Positions 1 to 7,924 are shown, counted from the first letter of the stretch. The stretch is DNA of 14,070 nucleotides from Bacteroides sp. 43_108 (GCA_001915545.1 MNQS01000210.1:1-14070); one strand, 5' to 3'. Numbers and translations: made by a program. The notes: generated from the sequence alone by a model not told the origin.

Positions 1-136
1 CTATAAAGACGTCTCCATCATTGGGCTCACGGTGAAGCCGTTCACGAATGACAGACAACACACGGCTGTGTTTACAACGCATATCGGTAAAATCACGGAT
101 ACAATAAAAATGATTGAAACCGGTAACACTCAACAT
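1..136 (-). CDS. tnpB: IS66 accessory protein TnpB, N-terminal part (runs off window)
   Basis: This open frame starts at ATG 136-134 and stays open for 45 codons to the window edge. The peptide begins MLSVTGFNHFYCI and contains a D-F-T-D-M-R motif, then R-E-R-L near residue 35 and G-D-V-F at the edge. This matches the N-terminus of IS66 TnpB (Orf2) proteins, which typically carry a V-D-M-R-K segment and a later G-D-x-F-x-F segment. Its start overlaps the end of the upstream tnpA gene by seven bases (ATGTTGA), the translational coupling expected in IS66. TnpB is needed for IS66 transposition, but its biochemical role is not well defined. The frame is cut by the window, so intactness is unknown. 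Confidence 0.78.
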   Translation of the reverse strand, partial: MLSVTGFNHFYCIRDFTDMRCKHSRVLSVIRERLHREPNDGDVFI

Positions 137-492
137 AACCCCTCCAGCTTCTCTACCATCCGAACCCAATCCGGATAGCTTAAATTCTTTTGGGACAAAT
201 ATAAGCCATTGCTTATACGAATGTCAACCCAAATACGAACAGGGGTATCATTTTTACTCTGTAATATAGGGTGAGATTGATCACTAGTCTTGGATTTTTC
301 CTCATGACCTATTTCAGGAACACCATTAATCTGGACTTCAACTATTTTTTTCCGGATATCCTTTAACCATTTCTGAAAGATGTTATAAGGAACTTTGTGC
401 TTAACACAAAATGATTGGAGGGATTCTCCATGAGGCAAAGCCTCGGTCTGGTATTGAAAGTAAAACCTTTCAAGATCTTCACTGCTATACAT
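130..492 (-). CDS. tnpA: IS66 accessory protein TnpA (helix-turn-helix)
   Basis: This small protein of 120 residues resembles the first accessory protein of Bacteroidetes IS66 elements. From the chosen ATG (492-490) it begins MYSSEDLERFYFQYQ, and a helix-turn-helix-like stretch follows (SLQSFCVKHKVPYNIF, about residues 25-40) that ends in a basic segment (KWLKDIRKK). The C-terminus has the N-G-L-x-L and L-E-x-L-C pattern seen in this family. The frame is open upstream to a TTG at 534, but the ATG is preferred because AGGA lies just before it and family members start near this point. TnpA probably binds element DNA, an inference from the helix-turn-helix alone. It is followed directly by tnpB with overlap. 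Confidence 0.75.
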   Translation of the reverse strand: MYSSEDLERFYFQYQTEALPHGESLQSFCVKHKVPYNIFQKWLKDIRKKIVEVQINGVPEIGHEEKSKTSDQSHPILQSKNDTPVRIWVDIRISNGLYLSQKNLSYPDWVRMVEKLEGLC

Positions 493-540
493 AAATCCTA
501 ATTTTTTTGTTCGCAGCGAAGATAGAGGTTTCAATCAATA

Positions 541-560
541 TCCATTTTTTAACGGCTTAC
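541..560 (-). repeat. Terminal end (inverted-repeat candidate) of the IS66 element
   Basis: Read on the minus strand, the sequence from 560 begins GTAAGCCGTTAAAAAATGG. IS66-family inverted repeats characteristically start with GTAA. The position fits, since it lies outside tnpA on the side where the element should end, with only AT-rich non-coding sequence beyond. The matching inverted repeat at the other end is outside the window, so this is a boundary prediction and not a demonstrated repeat pair. Confidence 0.6.
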
Positions 561-622
561 AATCTTGATTACTTAACAAGCGTTATATAAAGGTAGAAAG
601 AAAAAAGTCAAAGCTAAATAGA

Positions 623-1570
623 CTAATAATGATATCTTTTTTTTCTAAATATATATATAAATCTTCGATATAAAGAAAACGGTAAAACAACATATGCAAA
701 GTGAATTAATAATTTGAACGATAATCGCAAATTTTGAATAATCATACGTAAAACAGCTAATTTCTTCCCATGTAAAATTAAATATTCGACATCTGCATTA
801 ACACTCCTAACTTTAAGCCATTTCAATTCTTCAGAATATTGTTGGATTTCGTCCACACTCAACAAATTATATATTAAATCTGTATATAAACACATAAATT
901 CTTTTCCCCATCCTGCCTTCTGTGTCACCGTCAAAGAGTCTGAATGCATCCGATATTTCATCAACGGACGAGCATCATAATATGCATCGTTCTTATATAT
1001 CAATCTCAAAAAAAAATCATAATCCTCTACCAACTGATATTTAAAATCAAACTTTATATCATCAATTTTCATGCTGTTCACATTAATGACAGCAGCAGAC
1101 ATACCAACCATGTACTTTGACAATAAGTCTTTAAAAGTACGGTTTCCTGAGTTCTTTTCCGTGTTATATTCAACAAGTTCTTCACCATCAATCCAAGAAT
1201 AATAATTACTATAATAAAATGAAAATTTATTTTTATAAATAGATAAGACACCTACAGCTCTTTCCAAAAAATCACGCTCCCAAACATCATCACTATCAAG
1301 AAATGTAAGAAACTGCCCTTTTATCTTATCTAAAGCTAAATTTCTAGCTTCTCCTAAAGTTGTATGTTTTGGAGCATAATAGAAATTAAACCGTTCATTT
1401 TTATACGACTTAATTATTGATGCTGTCGAATCAGTAGACTGGTTATCCCAAAATATCACTTCATAATTATGATATGTTTGGTTCAATATACTATCTATTG
1501 TTTCCCTAAGATACTTTTCACCATTATAGCAATTAACAATTATACTTACTAGAGGTTTATCCTCCATCAT
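623..1570 (-). CDS. Family 2 glycosyltransferase (GT-A fold)
   Basis: This 315-residue cytoplasmic glycosyltransferase transfers a sugar from a nucleotide donor during repeat-unit assembly. The N-terminal nucleotide-binding region shows VSIIVNCYNGEKYL (8-21) and the downstream W-D-N-x-S-T-D-S-T (41-49). The metal-binding DXD motif is D-S-D-D at 92-95, and an E-D pair near residue 182 (LVEDYDFFLRL) is at the usual place of the acceptor-site catalytic base. The last 40 residues are hydrophobic and basic, suggesting membrane-surface attachment. The ATG overlaps the stop of the upstream aminotransferase as ATGATG, with TGA inside. It is the last polysaccharide gene before the IS66 element. Donor and linkage cannot be predicted. 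Its G+C looks especially low compared with the right part of the window. Confidence 0.9.
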   Translation of the reverse strand: MMEDKPLVSIIVNCYNGEKYLRETIDSILNQTYHNYEVIFWDNQSTDSTASIIKSYKNERFNFYYAPKHTTLGEARNLALDKIKGQFLTFLDSDDVWERDFLERAVGVLSIYKNKFSFYYSNYYSWIDGEELVEYNTEKNSGNRTFKDLLSKYMVGMSAAVINVNSMKIDDIKFDFKYQLVEDYDFFLRLIYKNDAYYDARPLMKYRMHSDSLTVTQKAGWGKEFMCLYTDLIYNLLSVDEIQQYSEELKWLKVRSVNADVEYLILHGKKLAVLRMIIQNLRLSFKLLIHFAYVVLPFSLYRRFIYIFRKKRYHY

Positions 1571-2694
1571 ATACTCTTTTTAATTAGTCCACAAATATAA
1601 TATACGTCATCCTCTACCATATCGGCATGTAATGGAAGAGTGATGAGTTGTTCGTAAATCTCGTCCGTATGCTTAAGAGTCGTATTATTTTGATTACCTG
1701 TAAACAATGTAAGCAAATGGTTGGGGCGATAATGTATGCCTGTTGCCACCCCATTGTCATTCAAACATTGTTTCACAATATCCCTCTTGCCACAAGTTAT
1801 TCTAATAACAAAGATATGAGGAACCACTTCATTATAATTACAGGGTATAATTTTTATTCCCTTTACATTATCAAGTTCTTGCTGATAAATTTTTGCCAGC
1901 CTTTGACGTATTTCTTTAAACTTAGGAAATTTCTTCAGCTGAGTATAACCTATTGCGGCCATGATATTACTCATATGATAACGCCACCCCGGTTGATTGA
2001 CATCAAACACCCATGTTCTTGTACCCTTGAATCTACTATCGGTATCATTCTGTACACTCAAAAGGCGAGCATCCTTAATTATTTTCTGTACATCAAGGTC
2101 CTCAGTAATTATCATCCCTCCTTCACCAGATGTTATATTCTTGATACCATCCATACTTATACACACCACATCACCAAAAGATCCTATTAACCGACCTTTA
2201 TAATAAGTGCCAAATGCATGTGATGCATCTTCTATTACTCGTAGATTATGCTTTTTTGCAAATTCATATATAGCATCAAGATTACCACATTGTCCAGCAT
2301 AATGTACAGGCATTATAGCCTTCGTTTTTGGAGTCAGTTTACGTTCGGCATCATCCAAATCGATAGTAAGCGTATCATCATCCACATCGCACGCCACAGG
2401 TATCCCACCTGTAGCTCTTATAGCTTGAAAACAAGCCACATATGTAAGAGACTGTACAAGTACTTCATCTCCATCTTTTATTCCTACACCTTGTACTGCA
2501 AGATGCAAAGCTGCCGTACCAGTATTTACAAGTGTCACGTCACGCCCAAAGAAATCTTTTAAATCATCTTCAAATTTATGTACATCCTGTCCCATACCCA
2601 AATACTCTCTATGAAGAACGTCTGTTACGGCATCTATTTCTTCCTTACCAATGCAAGATTTGGACAATCTAATATTTCTCATAAACATCATCAT
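1567..2694 (-). CDS. DegT/DnrJ/EryC1/StrS sugar aminotransferase
   Basis: This is a PLP-dependent sugar aminotransferase, 375 residues from the chosen start. Residue numbers here count from an alternative ATG 36 bases upstream. V-N-T-G-T-A-A-L-H (68-76) binds the cofactor phosphate, V-I-E-D-A-S-H-A-F-G (165-174) holds the aspartate that pairs with the pyridine nitrogen, and lysine 197 in G-I-K-N-I-T-S-G-E-G-G is the Schiff-base lysine. That lysine separates it from RfbH-type 3-dehydratases, which have histidine there and an iron-sulfur cluster. It lies directly after RfbF, so its likely substrate is a CDP-linked 4-keto-6-deoxy sugar or an isomer, giving an amino-deoxy sugar. The ATG at 2694 is preferred because it overlaps the RfbF stop as ATGA; the upstream ATG at 2730 would overlap RfbF by 40 bases. 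Several ATG codons follow closely, so the exact start is uncertain. Confidence 0.88.
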   Translation of the reverse strand: MMMFMRNIRLSKSCIGKEEIDAVTDVLHREYLGMGQDVHKFEDDLKDFFGRDVTLVNTGTAALHLAVQGVGIKDGDEVLVQSLTYVACFQAIRATGGIPVACDVDDDTLTIDLDDAERKLTPKTKAIMPVHYAGQCGNLDAIYEFAKKHNLRVIEDASHAFGTYYKGRLIGSFGDVVCISMDGIKNITSGEGGMIITEDLDVQKIIKDARLLSVQNDTDSRFKGTRTWVFDVNQPGWRYHMSNIMAAIGYTQLKKFPKFKEIRQRLAKIYQQELDNVKGIKIIPCNYNEVVPHIFVIRITCGKRDIVKQCLNDNGVATGIHYRPNHLLTLFTGNQNNTTLKHTDEIYEQLITLPLHADMVEDDVYYICGLIKKSI

Positions 2695-3491
2695 TTTATT
2701 ATCGGTATTTCTCTTTCCCATTTTTTCCATGGAGCAACTCCATCAATAAGCAACTGTTCCAATAGATTTTTTTCACGTATATTATCCATACATTGCCAGA
2801 ACCCCTTATGTGTATAAGACATTAGTTCACCTTCGGTAGCCAACTTATTCAATGGTTCTTTTTCAAATATGGTTTGATCTCCTTCTATATAATCGAACAC
2901 TCTAGGTTCCAACACCATATATCCGGCATTAATAGGTACACCATCATTGATATTCTTCTCACGAAATGAACGAATGGAATTATTTTCATCAATATTTAAA
3001 ACCCCCTTGTCTTGTGCTTGAATAACAGCAGTAAGAGTTGCTATTTTACCATGCTTTTTATGAAATGCCACAAGCTTATTGATGTCAACATCACACACAC
3101 CATCACCATATGTCATCATAAAGGTTTCATTGTTAACATATTCCTTTATACGTTTGATACGGCCTCCGGTCAATGTGTTATATCCTGTATCAACTATCGT
3201 TACTTTCCAAGGTTCAAGATTTGAATGATGTACAGTTATTTCATTCTTACCGTTACGGAAGTTGAAGCTAACATCGGAATTGTAAAGAAAATAGTTTGCA
3301 AACCATTCCTTAATATATTCCTGTTTGTATCCAGCACAAATTATGAATTCATTATATCCATAATATGCATATTCCTTCATTATATGCCAAAGAATGGGCA
3401 TACCGCAAATTTCAATCATGGGCTTTGGCTTAAATTGGCTCTCTTCACTAATACGCGAGCCAAAACCGCCTGCTAAAAGAACTACCTTCAT
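2691..3491 (-). CDS. rfbF: Glucose-1-phosphate cytidylyltransferase
   Basis: This enzyme makes CDP-glucose from CTP and glucose-1-phosphate, the entry step to all CDP-deoxyhexoses. Its 266 residues match the usual length. The N-terminal nucleotidyltransferase signature is L-A-G-G-F-G-S-R (6-13) followed by K-P-K-P-M-I-E-I (21-28). The Y-G-D-G-V metal and nucleotide motif is at 128-132, V-P-I-N-A-G-Y at 185-191, and G-F-W-Q-C-M-D near the C-terminus corresponds to the family G-F-W-Q-x-M-D sequence. The final A-P-W-K-K-W is also characteristic. The start codon overlaps the upstream cupin stop as ATGA, and the stop overlaps the next ATG in the same way. It belongs with RfbG upstream, although the cupin gene lies between them. 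Confidence 0.95.
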   Translation of the reverse strand: MKVVLLAGGFGSRISEESQFKPKPMIEICGMPILWHIMKEYAYYGYNEFIICAGYKQEYIKEWFANYFLYNSDVSFNFRNGKNEITVHHSNLEPWKVTIVDTGYNTLTGGRIKRIKEYVNNETFMMTYGDGVCDVDINKLVAFHKKHGKIATLTAVIQAQDKGVLNIDENNSIRSFREKNINDGVPINAGYMVLEPRVFDYIEGDQTIFEKEPLNKLATEGELMSYTHKGFWQCMDNIREKNLLEQLLIDGVAPWKKWEREIPIIK

Positions 3492-3964
3492 ATAGATCTG
3501 CTAATTTTGTTGAAATCAAACTTTATATCACTCTCTTCTATTGGAATGTTTACCTGCTCTAGAGGATCATGAGGAATATTGGCTACATTTAGAAGAATGC
3601 TTTTACCTTCACCTATTCCAACGAAGCCCATCCATACTCCAGCCGGTATTGTGATCCTTCGATACAATTCAGGTAATTCAGGTGACAATATCACCTCCAT
3701 GTACTTTCCAAATGTAGAAGAGTTCTCACGCCCATCATATAAAACGAAATGTATCTTTCCTACAATACATACTAGGTTTAATGTCATTCTAGAATGACGT
3801 TTCCATGCCTTTACCAAACCTTGTAAAACACTTGAGAAATAAACTTCACCAAATCCTTCAAATCCAGGGTCAACACATTTCATTGCATGAAATACATCCC
3901 CTTTGGGATGAGTTATCTGTTTTAAGGGAGTCAGCAAAACTCCGTCAATTGTGATATTGTCCAT
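3488..3964 (-). CDS. RmlC-like cupin (sugar-nucleotide epimerase family, altered active site)
   Basis: This 158-residue cupin resembles dTDP-4-dehydrorhamnose 3,5-epimerase (RmlC/RfbC). Recognisable parts are G-K-I-H-F-V-L-Y-D-G-R, S-S-T-F-G-K-Y, I-P-A-G-V-W-M-G-F (106-114) and I-P-H-D-P near the C-terminus. In classical RmlC the R-G-L-H-Y-Q segment supplies the catalytic histidine; here the aligned stretch is K-A-W-K-R-H (52-57), and the H-G-F of RmlC reads M-G-F. Such W-x-x-H-x-R-M-T variants form a separate subgroup of the family as I recall it. Its place between RfbG and RfbF suggests that it epimerises or isomerises CDP-4-keto-6-deoxyglucose, an inference. An in-frame TTG lies three codons upstream (3973), but the ATG at 3964 is preferred, leaving nine bases after the RfbG stop. 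Confidence 0.8.
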   Translation of the reverse strand: MDNITIDGVLLTPLKQITHPKGDVFHAMKCVDPGFEGFGEVYFSSVLQGLVKAWKRHSRMTLNLVCIVGKIHFVLYDGRENSSTFGKYMEVILSPELPELYRRITIPAGVWMGFVGIGEGKSILLNVANIPHDPLEQVNIPIEESDIKFDFNKISRSI

Positions 3965-3973
3965 TATTTCCAA

Positions 3974-5074
3974 TTATTTTGCCCAATCAAGATTCTGTTT
4001 TTTTGCAGCTTCCATATATGCATTGATTTGTTTTTCTGTCAAAGCAAACATATCCTTAGCCTGCTCTACATAGAATGCACGATACCATTCAGCAATAAAA
4101 TTCACACATTCGTCATAATGCAAGGTTGAATGCCAATGTAAATAAGCCAAGGCCTTATCACAGTTCAGCTTAAGCAATGTAGCTTCCTCAAAAGGTACAT
4201 TGCCTGTGAGTTTTGCAGCTTTGTTCTTATCCAATCCCCATAAAGTAGCAAGATCTTGAAACAGTTCAAATACGGTTTTTGTCTGTTCTGCACGTGGACC
4301 AAAGTTGTAAGATTCCCCATTTTCGCATTTGCCTTCACATAAATATTGCGCCAACGTCAGATATCCACTTAATGGCTCAAGAACATGTTGCCAAGGACGA
4401 GTCGCCTTTGGACTTCTGATTTCTACAGTCTTTCCTTCTGAAAAAGCTTTCACACAATCTACAATAATTCTATCTTTTGCCCAATCACCGCCACCGATAA
4501 CGTTACCAGCTCTAGCCACACCAAACTTAATGTTTGGCATTTTCTTGATAAATGAATGCCAATAACTCTTAATGACAAGTTCGGCAGCACCTTTAGATCC
4601 AGAATATATATCCTTACCTCCAATACCATCTGTTTCACGATACCCCCAAATCCACTCTACATTATCATACGCTTTATCAGAAGTAATTAGAACACAAGTA
4701 CAATTCCAATCAATGTTCATGACAGCTTCACATACAACAGCTGTACCCACAATGTTAGTAGTCATTGTTTCAAATGGTTCGCGATAACTTGTCAAGACCA
4801 AAGCTTGTGCGGCAAGATGAATCAAAAAATCAGGTTTCACTTCCTGCACAAAATCATTAAATTCCCTTTTGTTTCTAATATCACCATAGTGTTGACATAT
4901 CTTATCTTCAAGATGAAGTGTATCAAACATCGATGGAGTTGTCGGCACACCAATCGAATATCCATAAACCTCAGCTCCCATCATTTTAAGCCATGTAGAC
5001 AGCCAAGTCCCTTTAAACCCAGTATTACCAGTAATAATAACCTTCTTATTCTTATAAATATTACTAAATGCCAT
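3974..5074 (-). CDS. rfbG: CDP-glucose 4,6-dehydratase
   Basis: This NAD-dependent extended short-chain dehydrogenase of 366 residues converts CDP-glucose to CDP-4-keto-6-deoxyglucose. The Rossmann motif T-G-N-T-G-F-K-G is at 15-22, the active-site T-S-D-K at 131-134, and the catalytic Y-S-G-S-K (Y157, K161) follows. The sequence E-W-I-W-G-Y-R-E-T-D at 140-149, then G-G-K-D before the catalytic tyrosine, is specific to CDP-glucose dehydratases and separates it from RmlB and GDP-mannose dehydratases. R-P-W-Q-H-V-L-E-P further on is also a family hallmark. Its ATG overlaps the end of the upstream aminotransferase gene by 11 bases. Together with RfbF it supplies the common intermediate for the left-hand sugar pathway. 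Confidence 0.95.
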   Translation of the reverse strand: MAFSNIYKNKKVIITGNTGFKGTWLSTWLKMMGAEVYGYSIGVPTTPSMFDTLHLEDKICQHYGDIRNKREFNDFVQEVKPDFLIHLAAQALVLTSYREPFETMTTNIVGTAVVCEAVMNIDWNCTCVLITSDKAYDNVEWIWGYRETDGIGGKDIYSGSKGAAELVIKSYWHSFIKKMPNIKFGVARAGNVIGGGDWAKDRIIVDCVKAFSEGKTVEIRSPKATRPWQHVLEPLSGYLTLAQYLCEGKCENGESYNFGPRAEQTKTVFELFQDLATLWGLDKNKAAKLTGNVPFEEATLLKLNCDKALAYLHWHSTLHYDECVNFIAEWYRAFYVEQAKDMFALTEKQINAYMEAAKKQNLDWAK

Positions 5075-6350
5075 AACTATATGTTTTTTTTATATTCCGC
5101 AAAAAGATATTTTGTTGTTTTGAATCTATAATAACCGGTAGATTCATAATCGATTTTCCTATTTTTTCCGCAACTGGGCATCCTCCCCAATGATATCCAA
5201 AGTCACATATATTTTCTTTTGTTGCAACAATCGGAGTTTTAAACCAAATCCAATCATCAATGTATGAGAATACAGTAAGAGCGAAATGAGTTGAATAAGC
5301 AATACGCAAAGGAATAATGTCACAACCAGTATCATAATAAGCTGCAGGCATATCTTCTTTTTTTTCTACAACCTGTAAAATTTCTTTAAGCCAACTCTGC
5401 CTTTGATGAATATTAGCTTTATATTGTTCAAGAACATGTAATCCAATCTTTGCCAAAACAGAAGGTAGTTTAGCAGGATAACTGTAATAAGGGTTTATTG
5501 CGATTTTGGCAGATGTTTCCAACTCCAAATAAGGAGATATTTCATTATGAATATGTAGCTTATTCATCAAAGCCTTTTTATAGTTCCGCATTATGTATAT
5601 TTTATGATTTACAGTTTCTATGCGGTGTTCATCAATATAAGTCTTTAAGATCATTCGCTGATGTTCGTTACTTAAATCCCCACAATCATCACGCATTGCC
5701 CGAATAGATGTAGCTATGTCTATATCATTAGTATAAACAAAGCCTCCTATAAGTGTATTAAGAGGTTTGGTATGATCTGTTGAAAATATTGCAGCATCAC
5801 CATAATTGCCAACTATAATACTTTTATATTTTGAACCAAAGGTCAACGCACAATCTTCCACTAAATAGCAACTATGAGATTTAGCAATCTCCTTTATTTT
5901 ATCAATCTTACATGGAATTCCAAAAGAATGCTGAGCCACAACTACTTTTGTCCGATTCGTAATTTTGGACACTAAAGATTCTGCAGACATTCCTAAGGTA
6001 TCCTTGTCGATATCCACATAAATTGGAGTTGCTCCAGTTCGCAAAACAGCATTAGCCATAACAGCACAAGTAAATCCTGTAAGAGCAACTTCATCGCCTT
6101 CTCTTATTCCCCAGCTTTTTAATAAAGAATAGAATGACATACGTCCTGATGCGAAAGTCACGACATGCCCTCCTCCAAGAAATTGGCTTAGTTCTTTTTC
6201 ATAGCGATTAACATAATCAAGATTAGGAGCCTCTATCAGTGCTTCATAGTCTGACTGTTTTTCTGATATATCAATACTTGGAGAAATAAAGCTACTGATT
6301 TCAGACGTAAACAATAGTCTAAACATTTTTTTCATTTTTGATATTATCAT
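5064..6350 (-). CDS. Divergent DegT/DnrJ/EryC1-type aminotransferase
   Basis: This 428-residue PLP-fold protein belongs to the sugar-aminotransferase family. A-S-G-R-M-S-F at 67-73 replaces the usual N/S-G-T-x-A-L phosphate-binding loop, L-V-E-D-C-A-L-T-F-G (163-172) holds the cofactor aspartate, and lysine 195 in S-T-D-H-T-K-P-L is the predicted Schiff-base lysine. The glycine loop that normally follows (G-E-G-G) reads L-I-G-G. The first 40 residues and the C-terminal half look unlike standard members. It could be an aminotransferase or another PLP-dependent sugar enzyme. Lying directly upstream of RfbG, it may act in the same CDP-sugar route, or on a separate sugar. The ATG at 6350 gives the full frame; later in-frame ATGs (6335, 6326) are possible. 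A 39-base gap separates it from the flippase. Confidence 0.78.
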   Translation of the reverse strand: MIISKMKKMFRLLFTSEISSFISPSIDISEKQSDYEALIEAPNLDYVNRYEKELSQFLGGGHVVTFASGRMSFYSLLKSWGIREGDEVALTGFTCAVMANAVLRTGATPIYVDIDKDTLGMSAESLVSKITNRTKVVVAQHSFGIPCKIDKIKEIAKSHSCYLVEDCALTFGSKYKSIIVGNYGDAAIFSTDHTKPLNTLIGGFVYTNDIDIATSIRAMRDDCGDLSNEHQRMILKTYIDEHRIETVNHKIYIMRNYKKALMNKLHIHNEISPYLELETSAKIAINPYYSYPAKLPSVLAKIGLHVLEQYKANIHQRQSWLKEILQVVEKKEDMPAAYYDTGCDIIPLRIAYSTHFALTVFSYIDDWIWFKTPIVATKENICDFGYHWGGCPVAEKIGKSIMNLPVIIDSKQQNIFLRNIKKTYSYGI

Positions 6351-6389
6351 AATCTCTAAATGGTTTCGTTTTCCATAATTCCTTTCTAT

Positions 6390-7919
6390 TCAACGTCTAA
6401 TAATTGACTTCACCAATGAATACATTTCTCTATTACAACACACTGATACTAGAATTGATATTAAAACAATCAATCCCATAACCAATAAATTATAACAAAG
6501 GGAAATCTTATTATATTCATAAGCCATATAAGGCTTTACAAGAGTACTTAATACTAATAGTACAATTAAAGGTAAAAACAAAGTTTTCAAAATTAGGAAT
6601 AGTGAAACTATCTGACCAGCATTCTTTGCAAAATCTCTGTATAATGAATACCAATAAAGAATACCCAAAAATATAGGAATCAATCCTTTAGATATAGCGA
6701 ACGAAAATACGCCCCATTTACCAACAGTAAAAAAAATTAATAACCAGTATAGTATAGGTTGAAATATATTAAACCTATTAAGTAAAGTAGTTTTTTCAAT
6801 TGCAATAAAATAAGAAGAACTAGGGTTTGAGAGAAAGCAAGGAAAGAAACAAAACACCAAAAGTGATAAAATAGAACTGGATTCCTCATAATTGAATCCA
6901 ACCCAACTTATAATAAATGGTTCACTCAGCATAGACAATCCAACAATGGGCAGAACTACCATTGGCGAGAGCATTAATAACATCCGATTCACAAATTTCA
7001 TCAGTCCTACCCTGTCATTTTCACCAATCAAATGATTATATCGCGATGAATAAGGTGAATAAAGTAATGACACAAAGGTTCGTACAAAGGTCAATGCAGA
7101 AAAAGCTATGCCATAAACTGCTACTGCCTCCAGACCAACAAAATTTGAAATCGCGATTTGATCAAATTCATAGAACAACACCCAAGAAAGTATAGATATA
7201 AATGAAGCTCCCGTCAAGCCCTTTTCTTTATCAAAGATAATACGGTCAAAACGGATAGCTTTAAGAAATTCCACAAATGAATATTGATACTTTCGGACCT
7301 GAAAAGCTGCCATCAATACTACGGATAGGTTGATAAACTGCACGAATGCAAAATAAGGTACCAACAAATAATTTTCACTTCCAAAAAAAAAGAAAACTGA
7401 TAAAATCTTCAGAATACTGCCTACCGCAGAGATACGCTGTAATTTATAATCTTCTACACGTATGGAATAAATCATATTAAGAATTCGTTGGCCAATGATT
7501 ACCGGACAGGAAACAGACAACAGAATCAGCAAATAACGTGCCGTATAAAAATTTTCACTATCTGGTTCCAATTCAGGCATGAGAATTTGAGGGAATATGC
7601 TGATTATTCCAAATAGCAAAGCTATCAGCATAAACATGCTAAGCATAATAAATGCAGTAAAACCTATCGTACGAATTTCATTCTTTCGGTCACCACGAAT
7701 ATAATATTCCGCTGCATATTTCAATCCCGATGAAATAAAACCTAAATCAGCATACGAAAAGAATATAGTCAGAGACGTACAAACACTGTAAATACCAAAG
7801 AGTGTTTTATTTCCAGAAAGTGAAGGCATCACAATAAAAAGCGAAAGAAAACCTAAAATTATGGATAATCCTTGCCAAATGTAAATCCTAAAATATTTTC
7901 CGCGATATGATATGCTCAT
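6390..7919 (-). CDS. Wzx-type polysaccharide flippase (MOP superfamily)
   Basis: This integral membrane protein of 509 residues is very hydrophobic along its whole length, with about 12 to 14 apparent membrane segments broken by short basic loops. This is the pattern of polysaccharide-exporting MOP-family flippases. It begins with a short basic segment (SISYRGKYFRIYIWQG) before the first helix, as is common in Wzx proteins. Its role is to move undecaprenyl-pyrophosphate-linked repeat units across the inner membrane, implying a Wzy-dependent polymerisation route, although no Wzy polymerase is in the window. The ATG at 7919 is chosen, five bases after the upstream stop. A TTG at 7928 overlapping that stop (TTGA) is the alternative, adding three residues. 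Substrate specificity cannot be predicted. Confidence 0.9.
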   Translation of the reverse strand: MSISYRGKYFRIYIWQGLSIILGFLSLFIVMPSLSGNKTLFGIYSVCTSLTIFFSYADLGFISSGLKYAAEYYIRGDRKNEIRTIGFTAFIMLSMFMLIALLFGIISIFPQILMPELEPDSENFYTARYLLILLSVSCPVIIGQRILNMIYSIRVEDYKLQRISAVGSILKILSVFFFFGSENYLLVPYFAFVQFINLSVVLMAAFQVRKYQYSFVEFLKAIRFDRIIFDKEKGLTGASFISILSWVLFYEFDQIAISNFVGLEAVAVYGIAFSALTFVRTFVSLLYSPYSSRYNHLIGENDRVGLMKFVNRMLLMLSPMVVLPIVGLSMLSEPFIISWVGFNYEESSSILSLLVFCFFPCFLSNPSSSYFIAIEKTTLLNRFNIFQPILYWLLIFFTVGKWGVFSFAISKGLIPIFLGILYWYSLYRDFAKNAGQIVSLFLILKTLFLPLIVLLVLSTLVKPYMAYEYNKISLCYNLLVMGLIVLISILVSVCCNREMYSLVKSIIRR

Positions 7920-7924
7920 AGGTA

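Larger units (their letters stand above)
1..560 (-). mobile_element. IS66-family insertion sequence, one end (partial)
   Basis: The left 560 bases are one end of an IS66-family element. On the minus strand they hold, in order, a terminal end beginning GTAAGC (at 560), a tnpA-type gene and the start of a tnpB-type gene that runs off the window. This is the usual IS66 order, in which tnpA and tnpB precede the large DDE transposase tnpC, so tnpC should lie beyond position 1. The outer end abuts non-IS sequence 62 bases downstream of the glycosyltransferase stop codon. Whether the element is complete, and whether it interrupted a polysaccharide gene, cannot be seen here. IS66 elements usually make 8-base target duplications; the candidate copy here is AATCTTGA at 561-568. 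Confidence 0.82.

Noticed and set aside
565..581. Possible terminator hairpin (CTTG...CAAG)
   Set aside because: The stem is only four base pairs with no following T-run, so it is not supported as a terminator.
1648..2190. Plus-strand open frame of 180 codons
   Set aside because: It lies antisense inside the aminotransferase, whose motifs are unmistakable. The plus-strand peptide is rich in Ile, Thr, His and Cys with no recognisable domain. Other plus-strand frames in the window are similar shadows.
1567..2694. RfbH (CDP-4-keto-6-deoxyglucose 3-dehydratase)
   Set aside because: RfbH has histidine at the lysine position, iron-sulfur cysteines and about 437 residues. This protein has the lysine, no cysteine cluster and 375 residues.
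2695..2730. Aminotransferase start at ATG 2730
   Set aside because: It would overlap the RfbF coding end by 40 bases and add a non-conserved N-terminus. The ATG at 2694 forms the ATGA overlap used repeatedly in this operon.
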